Assembly (NCBI GenBank): GCA_025362495.1
Contig: JANYGI010000167.1
Span: 44,449-108,448, forward strand
Reading direction: 5' to 3'
Origin: Byssovorax sp.
GTDB taxonomy: Bacteria; Myxococcota_A; Polyangia; Polyangiales; Polyangiaceae
DNA: 64,000 nucleotides
A model generated the notes under the pieces. That model worked only from the letters and a program-made list of their open reading frames with translations, ran no database searches and was not told where the DNA came from. The position numbers and the translations under genes are program-made. Position 1 is the stretch's first letter; each line of letters starts with the position of its first letter. Shown piece by piece: positions 35,314 through 43,036 of the stretch.

Positions 35314-37125
35314 TCAACGGTAGGGACCGGCGCGACGGTCGCCGCGCAGCGCCGCCGCCAGCATCAGGAGCGTGACCATGAGATCGCGCAGCGTGGCCGG
35401 ATCGGCCACCACGATCGGGAGGCGCACCGACACCAGCGCGGAGCGCAGATCGAGCGGCAGAGCGCGCTGCGGCGGCGTCGCGGTGCCGACGAGCGCGCGG
35501 CAGAGCGCGTCGATCGCGCTGACGATCTCCTGGAGCGGGGCCGGGAGCCGCTGGATCGCCTGGGGACCGGCGACGTCGACGACCGCCTCGATCGGCGGCT
35601 CGATCACCACGTCGATCGTGGTCGCCACCGGCACCTTGCCCTCGAGCTCGGTGCGGATCTCGAACACGGCGCCCTCGAACTCGCCGCCGGTGATCGCCAT
35701 GTTGCCGACGGTGAGCTCGGCGTCGCACGTCGCGGCGAAGCGCCGCCAGGCGTCGAGGAACCGCGCCATCCCCACGGGCGCGGGGACCTTGCGCGAGGCC
35801 CGGTCGAGCGCCTCGGCGAGCGCCACGACCCTGGCGAGGAACTCGCCGATCCAGGGCTGATCGTAGCCGGGCGCGTCGGCGTGGACGTCGATCCGATCAT
35901 CGACGAGGCGCACCTCGTCGAAGGCGAGGAGCGCGACGCGGAGCGGCGGCGTGAGGGCCGCGTCGATCTGCACCGGATCGCGGCCCTTGATCCGGAAGCG
36001 CCGACCGAGCTCGTCCGCAGGGAAATACGTGCCCAGATCGAGCAGCCCGGCGTTCCAGACCGCGAGGCCGAGGCCCAGCGATCGAAAGGTGATCCGCGCG
36101 ACGAGCGAGCTGCGCTTCGAGTCGTCGCGGCCCACGCTCACGCTCACGGCGCAGCCCGACAGCTCCCCCGTGAGGCGAAGCTTCTTGCGATCGATGGCCA
36201 GGCCCACGCGCGAGCCGGCCTCTTCCCAGAGCGCTTGCCAGCGGTTCGCGCCGATCCGCGGCGGATCCGCGGCGGCGACGGCGCGCGCCCGCCCCTCGAA
36301 TGCCGCGATCGTCACCGGCGTGCGCAGCGCCGCCGTCGCGCCGCCGTCGACGACGAGGCGCGCCTCGAAGATCCAGAACAGCGTCCCGCGCGGCAGCTCG
36401 AGCGAGGGCGGCGCCGACGCCGGGACCACGAGGCGGAACGGGATCGCGCGGCCCTGTCCTTCGCGCGAGACCGCGAGGAACGCCGTGTGCCGGTGGGTCT
36501 CGGTCTCGACCTTGAGCGGGCCGTAGCTCATGCCCGAGCCGACGAATTTCTCGAAGCCCACCAGCGCCGACTCGAGGTATTCGACCCCGCCGCGCCCGAG
36601 GTTGCCGAACGCGACCTCCCCCTCGATCACGTCGCCGGGCGCGAAGCTCTGCGCCTGGAGCGATACCTCGACGAACGGCTCGTTCGCGCGCAGGCTCGTC
36701 CCGGCGACGGGCACCGGCGCCGGGCGCGCGATCGGGATCGGCGCGATCGTCACGTCGAAGCTCTCGCGCACGTCGAACCACCAGGGGATCGCGACGCGCA
36801 CGGCGATCCACGCATGGTGCTCGATCGCGGTCCCGAGGTACGTGGGCGGGAGCGTGGAGGGGATCTCGAACGAAGCGCGGTAGTGATACGCGCGCGCCTC
36901 GAGCTCGCCCTTCTCGGCGACGTTGACGGTCGCGTGAAAGAGCTCGTGCTGCTCGAACCTCTCGTCTCGAATGGAATTTCGCGTGCCGTTGGTCGCGTGA
37001 AAATCGATGGAGATGAAGTCAATCGGCGTCACCGAGCGGCCGGTGACGGTGAGCTCGACGACGAGCTTCTCCCCGGGGAACACGCTACTCGGGAGCTTGA
37101 CGTCGATGTCGGGGCGGCTGCGCAT
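35314..37125 (-). CDS. Bacterial arrestin-fold protein
   Basis: The N-terminal 260 residues show two arrestin-like beta sandwiches. The first begins DIDVKLPSSVFPGEKLVVEL and continues with HYRASFEIPSTLPPTYLG. The second has EVSLQAQSFAPGDVIEGEV and FRLVVPASAPPSLELPRG. These repeat the pattern of arrestin domains (FRPGE..., polar core, YxFxFxLP). The last 340 residues are a beta-rich region of unknown fold with a helical end. There is no signal peptide, so it is cytoplasmic. It lies eight bases downstream of the HExxH gene and two bases before the dehydrogenase-like gene. Bacterial relatives such as Spo0M are poorly understood. Here it may present a substrate or partner to the hydroxylase. Confidence 0.7.
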   Translation of the reverse strand: MRSRPDIDVKLPSSVFPGEKLVVELTVTGRSVTPIDFISIDFHATNGTRNSIRDERFEQHELFHATVNVAEKGELEARAYHYRASFEIPSTLPPTYLGTAIEHHAWIAVRVAIPWWFDVRESFDVTIAPIPIARPAPVPVAGTSLRANEPFVEVSLQAQSFAPGDVIEGEVAFGNLGRGGVEYLESALVGFEKFVGSGMSYGPLKVETETHRHTAFLAVSREGQGRAIPFRLVVPASAPPSLELPRGTLFWIFEARLVVDGGATAALRTPVTIAAFEGRARAVAAADPPRIGANRWQALWEEAGSRVGLAIDRKKLRLTGELSGCAVSVSVGRDDSKRSSLVARITFRSLGLGLAVWNAGLLDLGTYFPADELGRRFRIKGRDPVQIDAALTPPLRVALLAFDEVRLVDDRIDVHADAPGYDQPWIGEFLARVVALAEALDRASRKVPAPVGMARFLDAWRRFAATCDAELTVGNMAITGGEFEGAVFEIRTELEGKVPVATTIDVVIEPPIEAVVDVAGPQAIQRLPAPLQEIVSAIDALCRALVGTATPPQRALPLDLRSALVSVRLPIVVADPATLRDLMVTLLMLAAALRGDRRAGPYR

Positions 37126-37133
37126 GAACGGGA

Positions 37134-38387
37134 TCAGGCGTCGAAATGAGCGATCCAGCGCCGCGTCTCGTCGAGCAGCGCGCGGCCGATGGGCGTGGGG
37201 CGCGCGTGCGCGAGGACGGTGCTCGCCGCCGCGCGGTTGAGCTCGCGGATCTGGGCGAAGCGCTCCGGGAAGTAGTGCCCGAGCGAGAGCGGGTGGCGCG
37301 CTTCGGTCATCTTCTCGTAGAGGCGCGCCACGGGGAGGAACGCGTGGACGGCGAGGAGCACGCCGCGGAGCGGCCGCAGGTCCGGCCGCACCGGCGAGGC
37401 GAAGCGGGCCGCGGCGTCGTTCTCGATCACCGGATCGAGCTCGAAGAGCGCGTGGAGCTTGTTGTGCGAGAGCTCGTGGATCACCGCCTCGGCCAGCGTC
37501 ATCGGGTTAGGGTGCAGCGTGAGGTAGATGGCGCCGATCGACTCGCGGTACGAGGCCGATCGGTGCGTCTCGGCGTGGTAGCCCGCGGGTACGAAGCAGC
37601 GGATGTAGAGATCGATCTCGCGCGCCAGATCCGGCAGGTGCGCCGCGATGATCCCGAGCGCCTCGCGCAGCGCCGTCGCCCACGCGTCGGGCGCGTGGCC
37701 GCCGAGATCGACGGGGTTCCCCGGTTCGCCCGGCTCCGCGCCGAACGACGCGCGCGGGTTGTTGTCGACGTTCGCGAGGACGATGTCGGCGGTGATCGGG
37801 TGGTACGGCCGGGTCACGATCGCCGGTGACGCCACGGCCTCGCCCGCCGCGATCGCCTGCAAATCAAGCTCGATCCGCTCCCCTTCGCGCTCGATCACCG
37901 CGCGCCCCGACGCGAGGCGCAGCGCCCTCGTGCCGGCCGGGATGGCGATCGCCGCGCGGGCTCCGAGCGAGACGATCCGCGACGGCAAGCGCGTCAGCGT
38001 GAGCTCGTCCCCGAGCGCGCCGCCGAGCGCGAGCTCGAGGCCGAGCGTGGCGACGAGATCGATCAGCATCGACTCGGCGCGCTCGCGATCGAACGTCGCG
38101 CGCCGCAGCAGCTCGTTCCGCAGCGATCGCACCAGGGCACCAACGGTCGGCGATCGCAGCGCGCCGAGGATCGTCGCGGCGCCGGCGCGATCCTTCGCGG
38201 CGCGCGCCACGGCCGCGAGCGTGGCCTCGAGCTCGGCGCGCCCCCGCGACGACGAGGGCAGCGTGCGCGGGATCGCCGCGACATCGGGGAGCAGACGCCC
38301 CAGCGATCGCGAGAGCACCTCGCGCGCGGTGGTCGATCCCGGCTCGGGGATCGTCAGGTCCCGGGGGAGCGGGAGCGGTGACGCCAT
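37134..38387 (-). CDS. HExxH-motif protein, putative peptide beta-hydroxylase family
   Basis: The 417-residue protein has HELSHNKLHALFELDP (about residues 302-317) and, 20 residues later, FASPVRPDLRPLRGVLL. This pair of motifs fits the HEXXH-domain family recently recognised as alpha-ketoglutarate-dependent peptide beta-hydroxylases, in which the His-Glu-x-x-His supplies the metal ligands and an R-x-D-x-RPL stretch follows. It is therefore less likely to be a zinc protease, although that remains the alternative. The N-terminal 200 residues are helical and then beta-rich. There is no signal peptide. It is the first gene of an operon with the arrestin-fold and dehydrogenase-like genes. No obvious precursor peptide lies next to it. 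Confidence 0.65.
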   Translation of the reverse strand: MASPLPLPRDLTIPEPGSTTAREVLSRSLGRLLPDVAAIPRTLPSSSRGRAELEATLAAVARAAKDRAGAATILGALRSPTVGALVRSLRNELLRRATFDRERAESMLIDLVATLGLELALGGALGDELTLTRLPSRIVSLGARAAIAIPAGTRALRLASGRAVIEREGERIELDLQAIAAGEAVASPAIVTRPYHPITADIVLANVDNNPRASFGAEPGEPGNPVDLGGHAPDAWATALREALGIIAAHLPDLAREIDLYIRCFVPAGYHAETHRSASYRESIGAIYLTLHPNPMTLAEAVIHELSHNKLHALFELDPVIENDAAARFASPVRPDLRPLRGVLLAVHAFLPVARLYEKMTEARHPLSLGHYFPERFAQIRELNRAAASTVLAHARPTPIGRALLDETRRWIAHFDA

Positions 38388-38433
38388 CGGGTCGAGCGTA
38401 CTCGGTTGCGGCGGGTGATACACTCGCGCGCGC

Positions 38434-38958
38434 ATGGCCCAGGACGACGAATCGACGCCGCGCGGCCTCGTCGCGGCGGCGCTGCTCGCGGCGCTCCTCG
38501 GGGGCTGCTCGAAGCACGAACCCGGCGCCGATCCTGCCGCGTCCACCGCGCTCGTCGGCGCCCCGAGCCCGAGCGCCTCGGCCGCGGCAAAGGCGCCTCC
38601 TGCCGGCCCGGTCGAGCTCGCGATCCTGGCGCCGATCGTCGTCGGCAGCACCTCGAAAGGCTGGAAAATCGAGGCGATCTCGGCGGTCCACGAGGGCGCG
38701 ATCACCGTGAGGTTCGTCGAGGAGAAGGGCCGCGGCGTCGTCGATCTGTTCGTCAGCGCGAGCAGCGACGACGGCGCACCGCCTCCGGCGACGGCGGGTC
38801 GGTACGCGATTTTCTACTCGGTGCGGCGGGCCTTGCCCGAGCACGGCGATCGCCTCGCCGGCGTGCTCGCGCGGGCGATCGAGAAGAACGCCGCGGCGCC
38901 GGTGCCGCCGGGGCTCGCGCCGTACAATGCGCGAGCGCCGGAGCACCAGCCGATGTAG
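38434..38958 (+). CDS. Unknown lipoprotein divergent from the HExxH operon
   Basis: The 174-residue protein starts at 38434, only 46 bases from the divergent HExxH gene, so the two promoters overlap. A signal with lipobox LLGGC is followed by an Ala/Pro/Ser linker and a domain beginning VELAILAPIVVGSTSKGWKIEAISAVHEG in two parts, with alternating strands. A motif DDGAPPPATAGRYAIFY follows, then a helix with LARAIEKN and a Pro-rich tail (VPPGLAPYN). I do not recognise the family. Its position makes it a candidate partner or substrate of the operon on the other strand. Confidence 0.7.
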   Translation: MAQDDESTPRGLVAAALLAALLGGCSKHEPGADPAASTALVGAPSPSASAAAKAPPAGPVELAILAPIVVGSTSKGWKIEAISAVHEGAITVRFVEEKGRGVVDLFVSASSDDGAPPPATAGRYAIFYSVRRALPEHGDRLAGVLARAIEKNAAAPVPPGLAPYNARAPEHQPM

Positions 38959-39025
38959 CCGAGATCCCGAGGGTCTGGGTTGCTGTGGAGGCTCCATGCG
39001 GCGGGCACGGAGGCCCGCCCCACAT

Positions 39026-39060
39026 CAGATCAGATCAGATCAGATCAGATCAGATCAGAG
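39026..39060. repeat. (CAGAT)n microsatellite at convergent gene ends
   Basis: Six perfect CAGAT copies (39026-39055) and one CAGAG (39056-39060) follow the upstream lipoprotein by 67 bases. The stop codon of the M1-type peptidase gene on the minus strand (TGA at 39057-39055) is part of the array. On that strand the repeat is TGATC, which carries a stop in every copy. Slippage would therefore not extend the peptidase. The five-base unit also creates GATC sites. Confidence 0.9.
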
Positions 39061-40800
39061 CGGCCAGATCGGGAGCAGCGGCTCGGCGACGGCGGGAACA
39101 CCGGCCTTCGCGACGCGCGTGACGAGGCGATGGCGCGGCTCCACCGTCGTGCTCACCACCGGCTCCGCCAGCGTCACCGTCGCCGCCGCGGTCGCGCTCG
39201 TCGGCGTCACCCCGAAGTCGACCAGCGCCGTCGCGCTCGTGGTCGCGCCGACGACCAGCACCTCGACCTTGCAGCCGTAGAGCTTCTTCGATGCGTTCTG
39301 CTGCGTCACCGTGACCGTCACCGTGTTGCCCGTCTGCGCGGTGCTCACCGCGATCGTCGGCCACTCGGGCTTGCCCTTGCCGAAGGCCCACACATCGAAA
39401 TAAGGCTTCAGATCCAGGCCCGAGCTCGCTTCCATCGCCTTCTCCAGATCGGCGACGGCGAGCGCGCCTGGCTTGGCCAGGAAGGTCTTGATGCCGCCCA
39501 GCACGACCTCGCGACCCAGCAGCGTCTCGAGCTGCACGTAGAACACCATCGGCCCCGGGCCGTACACGTCGCCGTAGAAGTCCTGCACCGCGGGCGGAGG
39601 ATCGTCGGTGGGGCGCGGGTAGTACGTCGACTGGAGCGAGATGCTCGCCCAGTACGCGAGCGACGCGGCGGCCTCGGCCGGCGGGCGCTGCTCGTCCTCG
39701 AACACGTAGGCGAGGTACTCGGCCGTCGCCTCCTTCCAGGCGAAGTCCGAGGTGGTGGCGATGGTCGATCGATCGCCCGCCCACTGGTGCGCCGTCTCGT
39801 GCATGAACACGTGCATCGTCGCGTCGGCGTAGGCCTGCGCGAGCTCCGGCAGGCTCTCCTGGAGGATGATGTTCGCGGGGTGCTCGAAGCCGAGCCACGC
39901 GGTCGGCCCGCCCGCGAGCCGCAGCTCTTTCCCGTACGGGAACGGGCCGAGCAGCCCGGTTATCCACGTCAGGTACGCGTCGACGCTGGCCTTCTCCAGC
40001 GTCTGCCCGATCATCCCGCCGGGCACCTCGAAGATCGCCACGTCGAGCCCCGCCGCGGTGGTGAACGGCGTCCGCTTCCAGAGCGGATCCGACGCGAAGC
40101 CGAAGCCCGAGTACGTGGGCGCCAGCGTCCCCGAGAGGTCACACGAGGTCACGGTGTCCCCGGGCGTCAACGTCCCGGGACAGAGCACCACGCCGCCGGC
40201 CGGGTGGGTGATGTCGAAGTGAAACGCGGCGAGGCGCGAGGGATCATCGTCGCACGGGCCGAACCTGTCGCAGCCGCCGACCCAGCTCAGCAGGTAGGTG
40301 AAGTCGCCGCCGGCGAGGTCCTTCTTCGTCGAGAAGCCCACGTCGAGGCCGAAGAACTTCTTCAGCGGCACGTCGACCTCGGCGCTGACGGTGAGCGACT
40401 CGGCCGCGGTGACGCCCTCGCCACACACGTCGAGCTTCTTGCCGGTGACCGCGGCGCTCTTCGCGGGCGCCCCGTTCCAGCTCGCGTTCGTCACCGTCGC
40501 GATCTCCGAGCTGACCGCGAAGCAGTCGCCGGGCGCCGCGACGTCGAGCTCGAGCTTCGCCGTCGCGTGGCGCGTGGCGAGATCGAAGGCGTAGACGTAG
40601 CGCTTCACCGCGCCGGCGATCGGCCCCGTCGGCCCGGCGCCGCCGCCCGCGCCGCCGGTGCCGCTCGCGCCGCCGCCCACACCCGCGCCGCCGCCGCTGC
40701 CCGTCGTCGTCGATCCTCCGCTGCCGGTGGGCGCGGCGGGATCCGAGCTGCACGCCGTGACGAGGAGGCCGACGAGGAGCGGGACAAAGGCTCGTTTCAT
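39055..40800 (-). CDS. M1-family metallopeptidase lipoprotein
   Basis: The 581-residue protein starts at 40800, with a signal and lipobox LLVTAC, then a Gly/Ser/Thr linker (about residues 20-60). The peptidase domain carries the zinc site HETAHQWAGD (about 333) and, after 18 residues, WKEATAEY, the usual HEXXH-18-E pattern of M1 enzymes. The place of the GAMEN substrate loop reads GFEHPANIIL, as in other bacterial non-aminopeptidase M1 members. The C-terminal beta domain ends at the microsatellite. It is expected on the cell surface, with protein or peptide substrates. Confidence 0.85.
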   Translation of the reverse strand: MKRAFVPLLVGLLVTACSSDPAAPTGSGGSTTTGSGGGAGVGGGASGTGGAGGGAGPTGPIAGAVKRYVYAFDLATRHATAKLELDVAAPGDCFAVSSEIATVTNASWNGAPAKSAAVTGKKLDVCGEGVTAAESLTVSAEVDVPLKKFFGLDVGFSTKKDLAGGDFTYLLSWVGGCDRFGPCDDDPSRLAAFHFDITHPAGGVVLCPGTLTPGDTVTSCDLSGTLAPTYSGFGFASDPLWKRTPFTTAAGLDVAIFEVPGGMIGQTLEKASVDAYLTWITGLLGPFPYGKELRLAGGPTAWLGFEHPANIILQESLPELAQAYADATMHVFMHETAHQWAGDRSTIATTSDFAWKEATAEYLAYVFEDEQRPPAEAAASLAYWASISLQSTYYPRPTDDPPPAVQDFYGDVYGPGPMVFYVQLETLLGREVVLGGIKTFLAKPGALAVADLEKAMEASSGLDLKPYFDVWAFGKGKPEWPTIAVSTAQTGNTVTVTVTQQNASKKLYGCKVEVLVVGATTSATALVDFGVTPTSATAAATVTLAEPVVSTTVEPRHRLVTRVAKAGVPAVAEPLLPIWPL

Positions 40801-40858
40801 CGGAGCAGGATACGCAAATTCGCCCCGCTCCGGTGAGGATCCCGACGCGCGCGATCGC

Positions 40859-41506
40859 TCAGCGAGGCGTCGTGCGCGCGGCCTTCGGCTTCTTCGTCGG
40901 CAGCATCTCCGGGTCCTTCGGCAGGTGGCGCATGCCCATCCACCCGAGCGCCGCGACGTGCTTGGCCACGAGCTCGATCGAGACGCCATGGCCGCCCGCG
41001 GCCCACCACTGCCCGACCTGCGTCACCATCCCCACGAGCGCGTTGGCGTAGATCGGCGCCGCCCTGGGGTTGAAGCCCGCGCTCTTGAACGAGGCCGCGA
41101 ACACGTCGCCGACGCGCTCCGCCGTGTCGCCGATGACGCGCGTGAGCCCGCGCCGCGCCTGCGCCGACGGCGGGTCGCGCGTGAGCACCGCGAAGCCCTC
41201 GGGCTCGTCCTTCACGTACGAGAGAAACGCCAGTACCGCGCCCTCGAAGCGCTCGCGCGGCGCGCCCTCGGAGATCGGCTTGAGCACCCGGGCGACCAGG
41301 GTGTCGAGCTCGCGATCGACGACCGCGGCGTGCAGGCCCTCCTTGCTCCCGAAGTGCTCGTACACGATGGGCTTGGAGACGCCGGCCTGCCGTGCGATCT
41401 CCTCGATCGACGCCGACTCGTAGCCGCTGGCGGCGAAGACCGCGCGACCCACCTCCATCAACTGCTGTCGCCGTTCCGGCGCGGAGAGACGCTTCTTCAA
41501 TTTCAT
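40859..41506 (-). CDS. TetR-family transcriptional regulator
   Basis: The 215-residue protein has the N-terminal TetR helix-turn-helix: RRQQLMEVGRAVFAASGYES followed by ASIEEIARQAGVSKPIVYEHFGSKEGL, given here in two parts. The C-terminal ligand domain is of the type in which a helix with VGDVFAASFKSAGFNPRAAP lies near the pocket. The ATG at 41506 directly follows AAGG. A TTG at 41500 has AAGGA at normal five-base spacing, so the true start may be there. It is divergent from a fatty-acid desaturase gene, and four phased repeats lie between. It most likely represses the desaturase and itself in response to fatty acid or acyl-CoA. Confidence 0.88.
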   Translation of the reverse strand: MKLKKRLSAPERRQQLMEVGRAVFAASGYESASIEEIARQAGVSKPIVYEHFGSKEGLHAAVVDRELDTLVARVLKPISEGAPRERFEGAVLAFLSYVKDEPEGFAVLTRDPPSAQARRGLTRVIGDTAERVGDVFAASFKSAGFNPRAAPIYANALVGMVTQVGQWWAAGGHGVSIELVAKHVAALGWMGMRHLPKDPEMLPTKKPKAARTTPR

Positions 41507-41515
41507 CCTTGGCCC

Positions 41516-41575
41516 GTAAGTTACGATCGGGTAACCTACGTCTCGGTAAGTTACTCCGTCGTAACACACACTCCA
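41516..41575. promoter_or_regulatory. Four 15-bp-phased operator repeats between tetR and desaturase
   Basis: GTAAGTTAC occurs at 41516-41524 and 41546-41554. GTAACCTAC occurs at 41531-41539, and a fourth half-like GTAAC at 41561. All four begin exactly 15 bases apart. The first and third are perfect nine-base palindromes (GTAA-N-TTAC), and the second is palindromic in its outer three bases. They lie from 10 to 69 bases upstream of the regulator start and directly before the desaturase ribosome site, so a protein bound there would cover both promoters. The obvious ligand is the TetR-type protein. This is an inference from position and symmetry. Confidence 0.75.
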
Positions 41576-41592
41576 ACCTCGTGGAGACACTC

Positions 41593-42396
41593 ATGTACAT
41601 CGCGCTGTGCGTCGCCGTCTTTTTCACGGCCTACCTGCTCAACATCGTCACCATCACGGTGGGCTATCACCGTGGCCTGGCGCACCGCGCAGTCCGCCTC
41701 GGGCCGCGTACCCGACGCGCCCTCATCGCCTGTGGCAACTGGGTGACCGGCCTCGATCCCAAGGCCTGGGTGGTCATGCACCGCCTCCACCACGATCACT
41801 CCGACACCCCGGAGGACCCGCACTCCCCGGTGAACGTCGGCATCTTCGGCATCGGCGGCGAGCAGCTCCGCAGCTACAAGCGCGTCATCGGTGGCCTGGC
41901 CAAGGGCAAGCCGAAGTACACGCGCTACGCCGAGGATCTCGACTTCCCGCTCAACCGCTTGAACACGAGCGGCCTGTGGTTCGTGCCTTACCTCACCCAC
42001 CTGGCCATCGGCCTCGCGCTCGGCGTCTCGGTCGGCTGGCTGCTCGGCGTCGCGTACTTCGCCGGGATGATGAGCCACCCCGTGCAGGGCGGGATGGTGA
42101 ACGCGCTCGGCCACGCCGTCGGCAGCCGCAACTTCGACCTCCCCGACAACTCGCGCAACAACCACCTCGCGGCGTGGCTGATCCTCGGCGAGGGGTTCCA
42201 GAACAACCACCATCGGTACCCCGCGTCGGCGCGCTTCTCGTACCGCGCTCACGAGATCGATCTCGGCTACGCCGCGTGCCTCACGCTCCAGGCCTTCGGC
42301 GCCGTGACGATCGAGCAATCGCTCCTGATGCCGCGCCCCGGCGACGCCGTGACCGAGACCGAGACCGCGAACGAGACCGCCGGCTCCGCGGTCTGA
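41593..42396 (+). CDS. Membrane fatty-acid desaturase (delta-9 type)
   Basis: The 267-residue protein starts at the ATG at 41593, with GGAG seven bases upstream. It has the three His boxes of acyl-CoA/acyl-lipid desaturases: HRGLAH, HRLHHDH and NNHHRYP. Hydrophobic stretches near residues 5-25, 120-150 and 165-185 anchor it in the membrane. The length is typical of the short bacterial group related to stearoyl-CoA desaturases. The enzyme introduces a cis double bond into saturated chains using oxygen and an electron donor. The C-terminus is Thr/Glu-rich. The divergent TetR gene and the phased repeats before it suggest it is controlled by the membrane lipid state. Confidence 0.9.
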   Translation: MYIALCVAVFFTAYLLNIVTITVGYHRGLAHRAVRLGPRTRRALIACGNWVTGLDPKAWVVMHRLHHDHSDTPEDPHSPVNVGIFGIGGEQLRSYKRVIGGLAKGKPKYTRYAEDLDFPLNRLNTSGLWFVPYLTHLAIGLALGVSVGWLLGVAYFAGMMSHPVQGGMVNALGHAVGSRNFDLPDNSRNNHLAAWLILGEGFQNNHHRYPASARFSYRAHEIDLGYAACLTLQAFGAVTIEQSLLMPRPGDAVTETETANETAGSAV

Positions 42397-42455
42397 TCGG
42401 GCCTCCACGCGCTGCCACGCGACGACGCCTTCGTCGCGTGGCAGGATGCGCGGCC

Positions 42456-42974
42456 GTGCTCTGGATCTTCGGCTACGGCTCGCTCCTTTTTCGCCCCGAC
42501 TTCCCCTTCGAAGAGCGGCGACCCGCGCGGATCCAGGGCTTTCAGCGGCGCCTCGATCAGGGCTCGCCCGATCACCGCGGCACGCCCGAGCGCCTCGGTC
42601 GCGTCGCGACGCTGGTGCGCGCCGAGGGCGCGTGGGTGGGCGGCGCCGTGTACCGCGTCGCCGAGCGTGACGAGGCGAGCGTCCTCGCGCAGCTCGATCA
42701 CCGCGAGCAAGGCGGCTACGAGCGACTGACGATCGACGCGCTGCCGCTCGGCGAAAGCGGCGAAGCGGTCACGGCGACGACGTGGATCGCGACGCCCGAC
42801 AACCCCTATCACCTCGGCCCCGAGCCGCTCGAGCACATGGTCGCGCAAATCCGCGCCGCGACCGGGACGAGCGGCGCCAACGTCGAGTACGTCCTCCGCC
42901 TCGCCCTCGCGCTGCGCGAGCTCGCGGTCGACGATCCCCACGTCGACGCGCTCGCCCGCGCGCTCGACGGGTGA
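42456..42974 (+). CDS. ChaC-like gamma-glutamylcyclotransferase
   Basis: The GTG at 42456 starts a 172-residue protein beginning LWIFGYGSLLFRPDFPFEE, where FGYGSL is the glutamyl-binding loop of the family. The conserved ARIQGFQRRLDQGSPDHRG and LDHREQGGYER follow, the latter holding the catalytic Glu. These features match the ChaC branch, which cleaves glutathione to 5-oxoproline and Cys-Gly. It is one of the shorter members. The gene follows the desaturase by 59 bases in the same direction, but nothing links the two functions. Confidence 0.85.
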   Translation: MLWIFGYGSLLFRPDFPFEERRPARIQGFQRRLDQGSPDHRGTPERLGRVATLVRAEGAWVGGAVYRVAERDEASVLAQLDHREQGGYERLTIDALPLGESGEAVTATTWIATPDNPYHLGPEPLEHMVAQIRAATGTSGANVEYVLRLALALRELAVDDPHVDALARALDG

Positions 42975-43036
42975 CGCTCGAGGCGTGACGCGCGCGGCCG
43001 GATCCGGCATGACTCCTCCCGGAAAGGAGACTGCCG

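Noticed and set aside
37134..38387. Ordinary zinc metalloprotease
   Set aside because: The HExxH motif alone would allow it, but the following NKLHALFELDP and RPDLRPL stretch fits the peptide-hydroxylase family better, and there is no export signal. It is kept only as an alternative.
37134..38958. Complete modified-peptide (RiPP) gene cluster
   Set aside because: No short precursor-like gene lies within the operon or its gaps, and no exporter or leader peptidase is adjacent. Only the hydroxylase-type motif points that way.
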